Assembly (NCBI GenBank): GCA_017415995.1
Contig: JAFQDN010000032.1
Span: 43,546 to 107,545, forward strand
DNA: 64,000 bases
Source of the DNA: Akkermansia sp.
GTDB lineage: Bacteria > Verrucomicrobiota > Verrucomicrobiia > Verrucomicrobiales > Akkermansiaceae
Direction: 5' to 3'
Shown here: positions 1 to 7,801 of the stretch, piece after piece
Layout: each line of letters opens with the position of its first letter
Position numbering within the stretch: the stretch's first letter is position 1
Translations under genes and position numbers: made by a program
The notes under the pieces: model-generated
What the model was told of the DNA's origin: nothing
The model's input: the letters and a program-made list of their open reading frames with translations, nothing else
The model's database searches: none

Positions 1-1596
1 CAGCTGGCGCACGGTTTCATCCACCGTGCCTGTACCCATGGCGTAGGGATCGGTCTTGCCCCATTCCGGCAGAATGGCCAGAGCCAGGGACATGAGTTTA
101 TCGGAGCCGTCGATGTCGATGACGGAGGCATCCTGCGGGGCATCGGCCGTGGCACCTGCAAGCGGTTTGAGCACGGTGTTGCCCTGAACCTCGTGGTCAT
201 ACTCGCGGATGATGGGCTCTCGGGATACGATGGCGAAGTCACCGAATACCTGTTTAAGGTCGGCAGTCAGGTTGCTGTCATCCAAGGTTACACCTTGCAG
301 AGCCGGGGCAGGGGTGAAGGTGGAGGTGAGGTATTTGGTGGGGGCATCATGCAGCTTGGAGTTGTCCATTTCCACCACGAGCTCGCCATTGTGCCATACG
401 CGCAACACTCCGCTGTCGTTGGATTCACCCAGCACGGTCATCTCGGTCTGGAAGGTGTCTGCCAAGCTTTGCAGCTCATCCAAGTTCTCGGGCTTCACGG
501 CAAGTACCATGCGCTCTTGAGACTCGGACAGGAAAATCTGCCAGCTGAGCATGCCGGTCTCCTTGAGCGGGGCGCGCTCCAAGTATAAGTTGCCGCCTGT
601 TTCGGAAAGCATCTCACCGGCAGCGGAGGAGAAACCACCTGCGCCGCAGTCCGTCACGAACTCGATGAGCCCGCGCTCGCGTGCCTCCAGAATCACATCC
701 AGAGTCTTCTTCTCTTCAATGGGGTTGCCGATTTGTACTGCCTGCTGGTCCTCGGTAGCGGACTCCTCACCCATGGCAGCGGAGGAGAATGTGGCACCGT
801 GCAGACCATCCTTACCGGTGCGCCCACCGATAACAACTACGGCCAAGCCGGGCTTCATTTCCTTAGCGATGTCACTTTGCGGAATAACACCGGCCGTGCC
901 GCAGAATACAAGCGGGTTGTAGATGTAGGTGGGGTCAAACTGGATGGCGCCACTGGTGGTGGGAATGCCCATGCGGTTGCCGTAATCGCGCACACCGTGC
1001 ACGACTCCGCGCATGATGCCCAAGGGGTGAATGATGTTGTGCCCTTCCACCATCTCCTGCGGGGTATCCGGAGCGCCGAAGCAGAATACGTCCAAGTTGG
1101 CAATGGGCTTGGCACCCTTGCCGGCACCCAGAATATCGCGAATCACGCCGCCCAAGCCCGTGTTGGCACCGGCGTACGGCTCGATGGCGCTCGGGTGGTT
1201 GTGCGTTTCTGCTTTAAGGCATACGGAAAGCTTGTCGTCCAGCTTAATGAAGCCGGCGTTGTCTACAAAGCAGCTGAGTACAAAACCGGGCTTCTGCGCC
1301 ATAATCTCTTTGGAGGGGCGCTGAATGAATGTCTTGTACATGCTCTTGATTTCCTCCGTCTCACCATTAACGGTGTGCTGAATGGTGGCGGCGAAGATGC
1401 GGTGCTTGCAGTGCTCGGACCAAGTTTGGGCGATTACCTCCAGCTCTACATCCGTAGGCTCGCGGTCTATCTCGCGGAATATCTGCTGCACTACCAGCAT
1501 GTCCTCCGTGGAGAGGGAAAGCTTCATGTCCTGGCTCAGCTTGGTAAGCTCGGCTTCGCTCAGGTCGCGCACGGGTATGTGTCTATACGTTGCCAT
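1..1596 (-). CDS. purL: Phosphoribosylformylglycinamidine synthase, synthetase subunit PurL (3' end outside window)
   Basis: ATP-dependent conversion of FGAR to FGAM in purine synthesis. The open frame runs 532 codons from ATG at 1596 to the left edge without a stop, so the C-terminus is missing. Visible family marks are SEHCKHR at residues 60-66, the KAETHNHPSAIEPY signature near 128-141 followed by a GA.TG.GG.IRD loop, and DCGAGGFSSA further on. SEHCKHR is typical of the longer PurL type that carries a PurS-like N-terminal domain; here that part seems to be the separate upstream gene at 1621-2070. Last visible gene of purC - purS-like - purL. Identification is firm; full length cannot be seen. 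Confidence 0.95.
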   Translation of the reverse strand, partial: MATYRHIPVRDLSEAELTKLSQDMKLSLSTEDMLVVQQIFREIDREPTDVELEVIAQTWSEHCKHRIFAATIQHTVNGETEEIKSMYKTFIQRPSKEIMAQKPGFVLSCFVDNAGFIKLDDKLSVCLKAETHNHPSAIEPYAGANTGLGGVIRDILGAGKGAKPIANLDVFCFGAPDTPQEMVEGHNIIHPLGIMRGVVHGVRDYGNRMGIPTTSGAIQFDPTYIYNPLVFCGTAGVIPQSDIAKEMKPGLAVVVIGGRTGKDGLHGATFSSAAMGEESATEDQQAVQIGNPIEEKKTLDVILEARERGLIEFVTDCGAGGFSSAAGEMLSETGGNLYLERAPLKETGMLSWQIFLSESQERMVLAVKPENLDELQSLADTFQTEMTVLGESNDSGVLRVWHNGELVVEMDNSKLHDAPTKYLTSTFTPAPALQGVTLDDSNLTADLKQVFGDFAIVSREPIIREYDHEVQGNTVLKPLAGATADAPQDASVIDIDGSDKLMSLALAILPEWGKTDPYAMGTGTVDETVRQL

Positions 1597-1620
1597 AATT
1601 GAAAATTGTAACTTGTAATT

Positions 1621-2070
1621 TTATTTGACGCTCCACGTGTGGATGGCGGGGTTGCATACATCGTTGCAGAACCGTGCGGACAGAGCCTCTTTATCACCTT
1701 CGCCGAATATGTAAATCTTCTGCGTTATCTTGAGGGAGGTAAGGCTGAACGGTAAGCCCTTGCGTCCTGCATAGTTTGTGAGGATTGCCTCTTTCTCCAA
1801 GTCCAGTGCACCTTTCTTGATGCCGTAGGATATGCAGAACAGCTCGCCCTCCAAAGCCGGGGCTCCGCCTTCTTCCACCTTCTGGGAGATGGGGTCCACC
1901 AGCACGCGGCGCATGTATGCTGCGGCTTCTTCCACATCACCCTCACACTCTACGGTGTACAGGCGCGTGTGGTTGTATGTCAGTTTGTCAGTAATGGGGG
2001 TGTAGAGCAGCTTGTTGGCGTCTGTTGCGCTCTGAAAGCGGCTGAATACCTCAAATGTAAGTGTTGCCAT
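1621..2070 (-). CDS. PurS-like small subunit of FGAM synthase
   Basis: A 149-residue protein between purC and purL, all on the minus strand, ending 24 nt before the purL start. Residues about 50-75 (EEAAAYMRRVLVDPISQKV) resemble the C-terminal helix and strand of PurS, which bridges PurL and PurQ. It is nearly twice the usual PurS length (~85 aa), so it may be a double or extended PurS fold. The ATG at 2070 (MATLTFEVF) is chosen over the in-frame start at 2088 because the latter lies in the stem-loop region after purC. Function is inferred from position and partial similarity. Confidence 0.6.
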   Translation of the reverse strand: MATLTFEVFSRFQSATDANKLLYTPITDKLTYNHTRLYTVECEGDVEEAAAYMRRVLVDPISQKVEEGGAPALEGELFCISYGIKKGALDLEKEAILTNYAGRKGLPFSLTSLKITQKIYIFGEGDKEALSARFCNDVCNPAIHTWSVK

Positions 2071-2082
2071 AAAATTGAAAAG

Positions 2083-2112
2083 AGCCACCGCACTTCTTCA
2101 GTACGGTGGCTT
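2083..2112 (-). terminator. Stem-loop between purC and the PurS-like gene
   Basis: On the minus strand AGCCACCG and CGGTGGCT form an 8-bp stem with a 13-nt loop, followed by TCTTTTCAATTTT. This may be a partial intrinsic terminator or an intercistronic stem lowering expression of the downstream genes. The stem is followed at once by the PurS-like start codon. Confidence 0.5.
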
Positions 2113-2124
2113 GGGGGTAAAATC

Positions 2125-2829
2125 TTACTTCTGCAATCGCTCCAGTACGTCGGCATATGCCTCCATGAATCCGCCTAAGCCTTGGCGGAAACGGTCCTTG
2201 TCCATCTTCTTGCCTGTGGCTACGTCCCACAAACGGCAGGTGTCAGGTGAAATCTCGTCTGCCAGCACAATCTGTGAGGGGTCTTCTGCCAAACGACCGA
2301 GCTCAATCTTGAAGTCGATGAGGCGCAGGTCTGCCTTGAGGAAGAACTCGCAAAGTACCTCATTCACCAACAGTGCCATTTTCTTGATGTTGGCGCACTC
2401 CTCTTCTGTGGCGGCGCCCATCTCACGAGCATAATCATCATTGATGAAGGGGTCACCCAAGGAGTCATCCTTGTAAGAGAACTCAACGATGGGTTTCTTG
2501 AATGCCGTACCCTCTGCTACGCCCATGCGCTTAGAGAAGCTGCCGGCGGCTACGTTGCGTACGATTACTTCCAGCGGGATGATGGAAACACGCTTTACCA
2601 GCAGGTTGATGTCATCCACATCATCCACCAAGTGGGTGGCAACACCGCGTGCTTCCAGCATGCGGTAGATGATGAGCGTAATGGCCTTATTGAAACGGCC
2701 CTTGTTCTCAAAGTCTTCTTTCTTTACTCCGTTGAATGCCGTGGCGGAGTCCTTGTACTCCATGCGCAGCACGTTGGGGTCATCTGTGGTGAACAGTCTC
2801 TTGGCTTTGCCTTCGTAAATCGGTTCCAT
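2125..2829 (-). CDS. purC: SAICAR synthetase PurC
   Basis: Phosphoribosylaminoimidazole-succinocarboxamide synthase: ligates aspartate to CAIR using ATP. 234 residues, the normal bacterial length. It begins MEPIYEGKAKRLF, the conserved IYEGKAK N-terminus, and has the NxxAAGSF loop (VRNVAAGSFSKR), SYKDDSLGDPFIND and LIDFKIELGR, which surround the nucleotide and substrate sites, and DEISPDTCRLWD near the end. First gene of the purine operon; a strong promoter lies about 37 nt upstream. Confidence 0.97.
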   Translation of the reverse strand: MEPIYEGKAKRLFTTDDPNVLRMEYKDSATAFNGVKKEDFENKGRFNKAITLIIYRMLEARGVATHLVDDVDDINLLVKRVSIIPLEVIVRNVAAGSFSKRMGVAEGTAFKKPIVEFSYKDDSLGDPFINDDYAREMGAATEEECANIKKMALLVNEVLCEFFLKADLRLIDFKIELGRLAEDPSQIVLADEISPDTCRLWDVATGKKMDKDRFRQGLGGFMEAYADVLERLQK

Positions 2830-2865
2830 GTTATCTGGCGGGGGTGGTGTTATCCCTGCACGCCA

Positions 2866-2893
2866 ACTATACCCTAACTGCTCCCTTTGTCAA
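2866..2893 (-). promoter_or_regulatory. Promoter of purC
   Basis: Minus strand TTGACA (2888-2893), 16-bp spacer, TATAGT (2866-2871). Predicted start near 2859, giving a leader of about 30 nt. No purine riboswitch-like fold is evident in so short a leader. Confidence 0.8.
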
Positions 2894-2994
2894 GCCTAAA
2901 ATTTACTCAGAGTAATCGCGCGCCGGTGTGCGTGCGCGATGCTTTGTTTTTGCTGTTTTCTTTTCGGAAATCGGAGTAAAATAACTTTTTTAAC

Positions 2995-3023
2995 TTGACT
3001 TGTGAGCGGGAAAAGCGTACAGT
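2995..3023 (+). promoter_or_regulatory. Promoter of the LpxR-like gene
   Basis: TTGACT (2995-3000), 17-bp spacer, TACAGT (3018-3023). Transcription should begin near 3030, at or just before the ATG at 3032, so the mRNA would be leaderless. Confidence 0.65.
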
Positions 3024-3031
3024 CAGAAGCC

Positions 3032-4003
3032 ATGAGCATGATACCAGTTGTAGCGATGGCCGCGGCGTCTACGTTGGCGGTGTATACGAATCCGACACCG
3101 CAGCCCGGTGAGCCGGGGTATGAGTCCGTGCCGCGTCATTACTTCCGCGGTATGATGGAGAATGATTCTGCGTTCGATTTGGATGGCAATTACTCACACG
3201 GCACGCGCTTGGATTATGCGCAGCTGATGAAGAACGGTGACGCTTGGGGGCTGAGCCTCACGCAGAACATCTACACCCCCACCACTCATGCTAAACATGC
3301 CGTGTATGGTGAGCATCCGTATGCCGGGTATCTTGCACTTGGTGCTGCCTACATGCAGCGTGGCGAAAATTTTGGTAATACGGTTGAATTTCAATTGGGT
3401 ACAACCGGTAATGCCTCCCTTGCCGGTGAGTTCCAAAACGCATTGCATGAGGCTGCCGGAATGGCAACGTGGGAGGGCTGGCCGGATCAAGTGCCGTCCG
3501 AGATGACATTCCAGCTTTCCGCTCAGCAGTCATTCCGTTTGCCGTGGATGGAGTGGACGGGCTCCAACGGTTGGAAGACGGATGCCGTGTTCAACCTGCG
3601 AGAGGAAGTCGGTACTGCATTTATTCGCGGTGGCGCCGGGATAACGATGCGTTACGGACGCAATTTGCCGCCCACCATGGGTAATGCCGGTAACAAATCC
3701 GCAACTTTTGCGCTCAGCCCGATTGAGAAGAAAGATTATGATCCCTCTGCACCGTCCTACTTTGTGCTGGGTAGTGCCAACATCAACTACGTGGCGCGTG
3801 ATATTACGGTTGACGGCGGCGTATTCCACCACTTTGAGCAGACATGTAGCCGCGTGCCGTGGCAGGCTGATTTCTGTCTTGGTGTAGGTGTGTCCTACCA
3901 AGGGATTGACTATTTTGCCGGCGCGGTATACTGCACGGACAGCTACCGTACGCAGGGAGATTCCACCTTCTACGGGACATTCTCCATTTCTTGGCATTGG
4001 TAA
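3032..4003 (+). CDS. lpxR: LpxR-like lipid A deacylase family protein (DUF2219)
   Basis: A 323-residue outer-membrane beta-barrel protein related to LpxR, which removes the 3'-acyloxyacyl group of lipid A. The family END motif is at residues 43-45, followed by a SHG motif near 55-57, PYAG near 96-99, and a Q-x3-H pair (Q135, H139) matching the catalytic Gln/His of Salmonella LpxR. It ends in an aromatic strand (SISWHW), as barrels do. The ATG at 3032 is preferred because the GTG at 3002 lies inside the promoter. The N-terminus is hydrophobic but lacks a clear positive n-region. Substrate specificity is inferred. Confidence 0.82.
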   Translation: MSMIPVVAMAAASTLAVYTNPTPQPGEPGYESVPRHYFRGMMENDSAFDLDGNYSHGTRLDYAQLMKNGDAWGLSLTQNIYTPTTHAKHAVYGEHPYAGYLALGAAYMQRGENFGNTVEFQLGTTGNASLAGEFQNALHEAAGMATWEGWPDQVPSEMTFQLSAQQSFRLPWMEWTGSNGWKTDAVFNLREEVGTAFIRGGAGITMRYGRNLPPTMGNAGNKSATFALSPIEKKDYDPSAPSYFVLGSANINYVARDITVDGGVFHHFEQTCSRVPWQADFCLGVGVSYQGIDYFAGAVYCTDSYRTQGDSTFYGTFSISWHW

Positions 4004-4009
4004 TCATGT

Positions 4010-5152
4010 ATGAGCGGGTGGCTTAAGGCAACTCTGATGCTCTTGGGAGCCGTATGTGTGCTTCTGGTGGCGGGTGCTTTCCCGGTGCTGGGAGCACCCG
4101 CTGTTTTCCGAGGGGGGCTCATGCAATTGTTAGGGCTTGCGGTAGGTGCCGTAGCCCTGTGGGGGGGCTGGCGTATAGCCTCCGGGTTACGGGTACAGTT
4201 TGTATTCGGGCTGGTATGTTGCTTTTTTGCGGTATCCGGCGTTATAGCAGCGTGGATGTACGGCTGCAAGGCGGTAGAGCACGCCATGCTGGGTGGCGTC
4301 ATGTGGTTCGGCGCTTTGGGGATGGCATGCACGGCGGTAGTCGGCGTATTGTTTGCGGTCATATTCGGGTATTTTGTGCGCGGGGTCATGCGCCGCACTC
4401 TGTGGTTGGCTGCTGCACACTGGAGTGCTGCTTTCATTGTTTTCGGCGCGTTTGCTGATTATTGCCTTGAGAAGACAGCCATTGTGTATGCCGGAGTCGG
4501 CTCCGATTCCAAAATAACGCAGGTTACAACTGCCACTGGTGAGTCCCTCCCGCTGGAGTTTGCCTTGCAGGTGGATGATTTTGCCGTGTCTCATTACGAT
4601 GCCGCGGCAGTGGCATCCCCGCAAATGCACCACCGCATGATTTTGCGCAAGGATGACACGTACGCCGTGTGTATATGGCGGCAGAATATGTGGGCTGTTC
4701 TCCCGGAGCATCATTGGGAGTTGCAGGGGGATTCTTTGGTGATGGGCGGACAGCGTTTTTCCGTCGCGGATATGCTGCCGAATGATAAGTTTGAGTTTCC
4801 CTGTAAGTTGATTTCAGAGCCCGTTCCTCAGGGGGTGAACGTGCAGGGCTCCGTTAAAGAGTACCGTGCAGGATGCCGTGTGTATACGGATCACCGCGGC
4901 CGCCCGGAAACCCGGCATGAGGTATTGCGCGTCAATGAGCCTATAGCTTGCAAGGATTGGCATGTGTATTTGCTCAGTTACGATTATAATCCGATAACAA
5001 ACCGGGTGTCCGTCATTTTGCAGGCACGCAAGGCACCGGGACGCTGGTTTGTGATGGTTGGCATGGTTGGGCTGATGCTCAGCACAGCATGTTGGTGCTG
5101 GTGGCGCAGGGAAAAGTCCGCAACTGATGGGAAGGAGGAGATGACCGCATGA
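4010..5152 (+). CDS. ResB-like cytochrome c biogenesis membrane protein
   Basis: A 380-residue membrane protein with about five hydrophobic segments in residues 1-150, a soluble region around 155-340, and a last membrane helix near 343-366 followed by a basic tail. This matches the ResB/CcsB layout of system II cytochrome c maturation, in which ResB and CcsA form the heme lyase. The strongest evidence is context: its stop overlaps the start of the CcsA-like gene by 4 nt (ATGA). It begins 7 nt after the LpxR-like gene, so it may share that promoter. Sequence similarity to ResB is weak by eye. Confidence 0.65.
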   Translation: MSGWLKATLMLLGAVCVLLVAGAFPVLGAPAVFRGGLMQLLGLAVGAVALWGGWRIASGLRVQFVFGLVCCFFAVSGVIAAWMYGCKAVEHAMLGGVMWFGALGMACTAVVGVLFAVIFGYFVRGVMRRTLWLAAAHWSAAFIVFGAFADYCLEKTAIVYAGVGSDSKITQVTTATGESLPLEFALQVDDFAVSHYDAAAVASPQMHHRMILRKDDTYAVCIWRQNMWAVLPEHHWELQGDSLVMGGQRFSVADMLPNDKFEFPCKLISEPVPQGVNVQGSVKEYRAGCRVYTDHRGRPETRHEVLRVNEPIACKDWHVYLLSYDYNPITNRVSVILQARKAPGRWFVMVGMVGLMLSTACWCWWRREKSATDGKEEMTA

Positions 5153-5913
5153 TGATTACCCTTGTGTATGCCTGTTCAATCGGGGTGTTGCTCATGGCGT
5201 TGGTTGCGTGGGCATATGCCGTGTTCGGTAAGCGTGAGATGGCGCGTGGCATTTTATTCGGCTGCTGGGTGGCAGCATTAGCGCTTTTTGTGGTTAACTG
5301 GCTGCTGGCTCAGGCAGTGCCTTTCGGCAATATGCGCCAAGTGCTCAGCTTCTTCCCCTTGGTTTCAGTTCCCGCAGCTGTGTATATGCGCCGTTGGCGT
5401 GGTGCGGATTTAACGGCCCACTTTGCAGCAGTGGCGGCATTTTCCATGTTGGGGGCACTTTGTATGCCGTTGCAAGCCACTTGGCGGCAGATGCCGGCTT
5501 TGCAATCGCCTTGGTTTGTCCCGCATGTTACTTCCTACGTTATTGCCTATGGCTTTTTGGCAGTATCAGCCTTTGCTGCTCTGGCTTCCCTGAGCAAAAA
5601 ACATGCGGAAATCCGTATGCGTGCAGCTGACGAGGTGGTATCCTTGGCATTTCCTTTCCTTACCTTCGGTTTGCTCAGCGGCGCATTGTGGGCAGATGTG
5701 GCCTGGGCTCGCTACTGGGCTTGGGATATTAAGGAAGCGTGGGCGCTCATTACCTGGTGCGTGTACCTTATCTACTTCCATGTGCGTGCGAACGCAAATT
5801 TTGCCTCGTGGCGTCGCCCACTTATTCTGCTTGGCTTTGTTGCCGTGCTGATTACCTTCTTTGTGGTAAATCTGATACCCGCTGTTCAGAGTATACACAG
5901 CTACGCCCGCTGA
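5149..5913 (+). CDS. ccsA: CcsA/ResC-type cytochrome c assembly protein
   Basis: Heme-handling protein of cytochrome c maturation; it presents heme to apocytochromes outside the membrane. 254 residues with about eight membrane helices. The tryptophan-rich WWD signature is at residues 181-198 (WADVAWARYWAWDIKEAW), followed by ITWCVYLIYFH ending at H211. Other candidate heme ligands are H126 (VPHVTSY) and H250 (IHSYAR). It is translationally coupled to the ResB-like gene. In many gut Bacteroidetes these domains are fused as CcsBA; here they are two genes. Confidence 0.9.
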   Translation: MMITLVYACSIGVLLMALVAWAYAVFGKREMARGILFGCWVAALALFVVNWLLAQAVPFGNMRQVLSFFPLVSVPAAVYMRRWRGADLTAHFAAVAAFSMLGALCMPLQATWRQMPALQSPWFVPHVTSYVIAYGFLAVSAFAALASLSKKHAEIRMRAADEVVSLAFPFLTFGLLSGALWADVAWARYWAWDIKEAWALITWCVYLIYFHVRANANFASWRRPLILLGFVAVLITFFVVNLIPAVQSIHSYAR

Positions 5914-6119
5914 GGCACTTGTTACGGAGCTGACGGAACACAAAAAGAAAACCTTCGGAGAACATCTCGACAAGCATGGTCCGAATACCGCTGCTACCTC
6001 TCGGTCCTGACGGGGTTTTCCGGCCATGCCTCCAAGAGTCCCCGAAGGCACAGCAATCCTGCCATAACTTTTGCGGTTCGTCAAGCAATTTATGTAGCAT
6101 GACGCAAAGAAATCTCGGC

Positions 6120-6148
6120 TTGACTTGCTGTCTGTACTCTGCCAAAAT
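6120..6148 (+). promoter_or_regulatory. Promoter of nnr
   Basis: TTGACT (6120-6125), 17-bp spacer, CAAAAT (6143-6148). A purine-rich GGAGAG about 10 nt before the ATG at 6193 is one of the few Shine-Dalgarno-like sequences in this window. The region 5914-6192 otherwise holds nothing recognised. Confidence 0.6.
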
Positions 6149-6192
6149 ACGGGAAATACTGTCGAGCAGTGTAAAAATGGAGAGATAAGGCT

Positions 6193-7674
6193 ATGAATGT
6201 ACATCCCTGTTCCGTGATTAGGGAGGCAGAGCAAGCTTGCTTTGCCGGAGGACGGGCGACCTCGGACCAACTGATGGATGCCGTCATCAAACGCATGTGG
6301 TATGCCCTGCAACATGACCCTGAGTTTGCAGCCCGCCGCGTGGAGCGCGTGACTGTGTATGCCGGAAAAGGAAATAACGCCGGAGATGCCATTGGGCTGG
6401 CTGCTTTGTTTGATTGCAAGGTTTCCGTATGCTCAGTATGCGACCCCGCAGATTTTTCTCCGGAAACGCGTAGACAATATGAGAAGTTGCAGAGCCGTAA
6501 CCAAAAGGAGTATCCCGCGCTTCCGGCTGCTTTACAGGGAGATGCTTGTTCCCTTATCATCGACGGTTTACTGGGCAGTGGTGTTAGCGGTAAGCTGCGC
6601 CCGGAGTATGAACGGCTTGTGGAGGACATGAACAGTGAGCGTCGGTACCGCCCCAATACCGTGGTGCTTTCCATTGATATTCCTACCGGATTGCATGCGG
6701 ATACCGGAGAATTGCTCGGGGAGGCTGTGCGGGCGGATATTACTGCTGCCATCGGTTGCGTGAAGCCGGGTATGCTTGCCGATGGTGCGGAAGATTACGT
6801 GGGGCGCTTGCTTTGTATTCCTCTGCCCATTGTGCAGATGCCGGATGGAGGGGAAACTATTGTGGCTGATAATGTAACGGCGCATTGGCCGTTCCCGCGG
6901 CCCTATTCGTGCTTCAAAAACAGAGCAGGGCGCGTGAATATTGTGGCGGGCAGCATTGGTTATGCGGGAGCTGCTCAATTGTGTGCAGAAGCGGCACTGG
7001 CGGCCGGGGCAGGGCTGGTTGCCTTGTATTGCCGGGAGGATGTTTATCCCATCCTTGCTGCACGCGTGGCTCCGGAGGTGATGGTGCACCCCGTTCGTTC
7101 CTATGCCGAGGTGCCCGCTGACGGCGCACAAGCCCTGGTTATCGGCCCCGGAATCGGGCATCCGGGTGTTACGGAGGCCGAGGCACTGCGGCGTCTGCTG
7201 CTTTCTTATGATGGACCTGTTGTTTTGGATGCCGATGGTTTGAACCTTGCAGCGCAATACCGCTGGCATATCCCGGAAAACGCCATCCTGACTCCGCACC
7301 CAGGGGAGATGCGCCGCCTTTTCCCTGCTGCGGCTTCCCTCTCTCGCTTGGATACCGTGCGGCAATTTTTAGCTGCTCATCCCTGTACTCTCCTCTATAA
7401 AGGCGCTCGTACCATTACTGCTGCATGTGATTGTTCTCGTATCATCTATAACTCCACCGGCGGCCCATATATGGCAAACGGTGGGCAGGGGGATGTGCTT
7501 TCCGGTGTCATCGGCGCTTTGGCGGCTCAGGGCAGAGCCCCCCTCGATGCCGCTGCCGACGCTGCCTATTTTTGTGGCTTGGCAGCAGCCTATGCTCGTG
7601 CCAAGTACCATTATCCTCCGACCGTTCGGGCTTCGCAAGTGATAGAGTGCTTGCCCCTTGCTGTTAAAATATAG
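6193..7674 (+). CDS. nnr: Bifunctional NAD(P)H-hydrate epimerase / ADP-dependent NAD(P)H-hydrate dehydratase
   Basis: Repairs damaged NAD(P)H hydrates. 493 residues, the usual fused length. The N-terminal YjeF-type epimerase domain (about 1-220) carries GKGNNAGD at 58-65 and DGLLGSGVSG near 118. The C-terminal ribokinase-like dehydratase domain (from about 230) has GRVNIVAGS, VLDADGLN, LTPHPGEM and the nucleotide-site motif GGQGDVLSG near residue 430. Single-gene unit with its own promoter. Identification is secure. Confidence 0.96.
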   Translation: MNVHPCSVIREAEQACFAGGRATSDQLMDAVIKRMWYALQHDPEFAARRVERVTVYAGKGNNAGDAIGLAALFDCKVSVCSVCDPADFSPETRRQYEKLQSRNQKEYPALPAALQGDACSLIIDGLLGSGVSGKLRPEYERLVEDMNSERRYRPNTVVLSIDIPTGLHADTGELLGEAVRADITAAIGCVKPGMLADGAEDYVGRLLCIPLPIVQMPDGGETIVADNVTAHWPFPRPYSCFKNRAGRVNIVAGSIGYAGAAQLCAEAALAAGAGLVALYCREDVYPILAARVAPEVMVHPVRSYAEVPADGAQALVIGPGIGHPGVTEAEALRRLLLSYDGPVVLDADGLNLAAQYRWHIPENAILTPHPGEMRRLFPAAASLSRLDTVRQFLAAHPCTLLYKGARTITAACDCSRIIYNSTGGPYMANGGQGDVLSGVIGALAAQGRAPLDAAADAAYFCGLAAAYARAKYHYPPTVRASQVIECLPLAVKI

Positions 7675-7724
7675 CGTTCGGTGTATCGTTGCGTTGTAAA
7701 TGTCGCTGCAATCTCAATCTTTGC

Positions 7725-7753
7725 TTGACTCCGTGTAAACTTTGTGGTAATGG
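7725..7753 (+). promoter_or_regulatory. Promoter of the Sel1/ankyrin/GYF cluster
   Basis: TTGACT (7725-7730), 17-bp spacer, TAATGG (7748-7753). The -10 is weak. Leader of roughly 40 nt to the ATG at 7802. Confidence 0.45.
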
Positions 7754-7801
7754 TGGTTATGACCGATTGCCGTAGATGAGACTACAGAGTTAATACATGC
7801 A

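Noticed and set aside
733..1602. 289-codon plus-strand ORF opposite purL
   Set aside because: Shadow frame of purL; no domain or start context.
3002..3031. Upstream GTG start for the LpxR-like gene
   Set aside because: The -10 box at 3018-3023 lies inside this extension, so it would not be transcribed.
5976..6188. 70-codon ORF between ccsA and nnr
   Set aside because: Cys/Ser-rich with no signal or domain, and it contains the nnr promoter.
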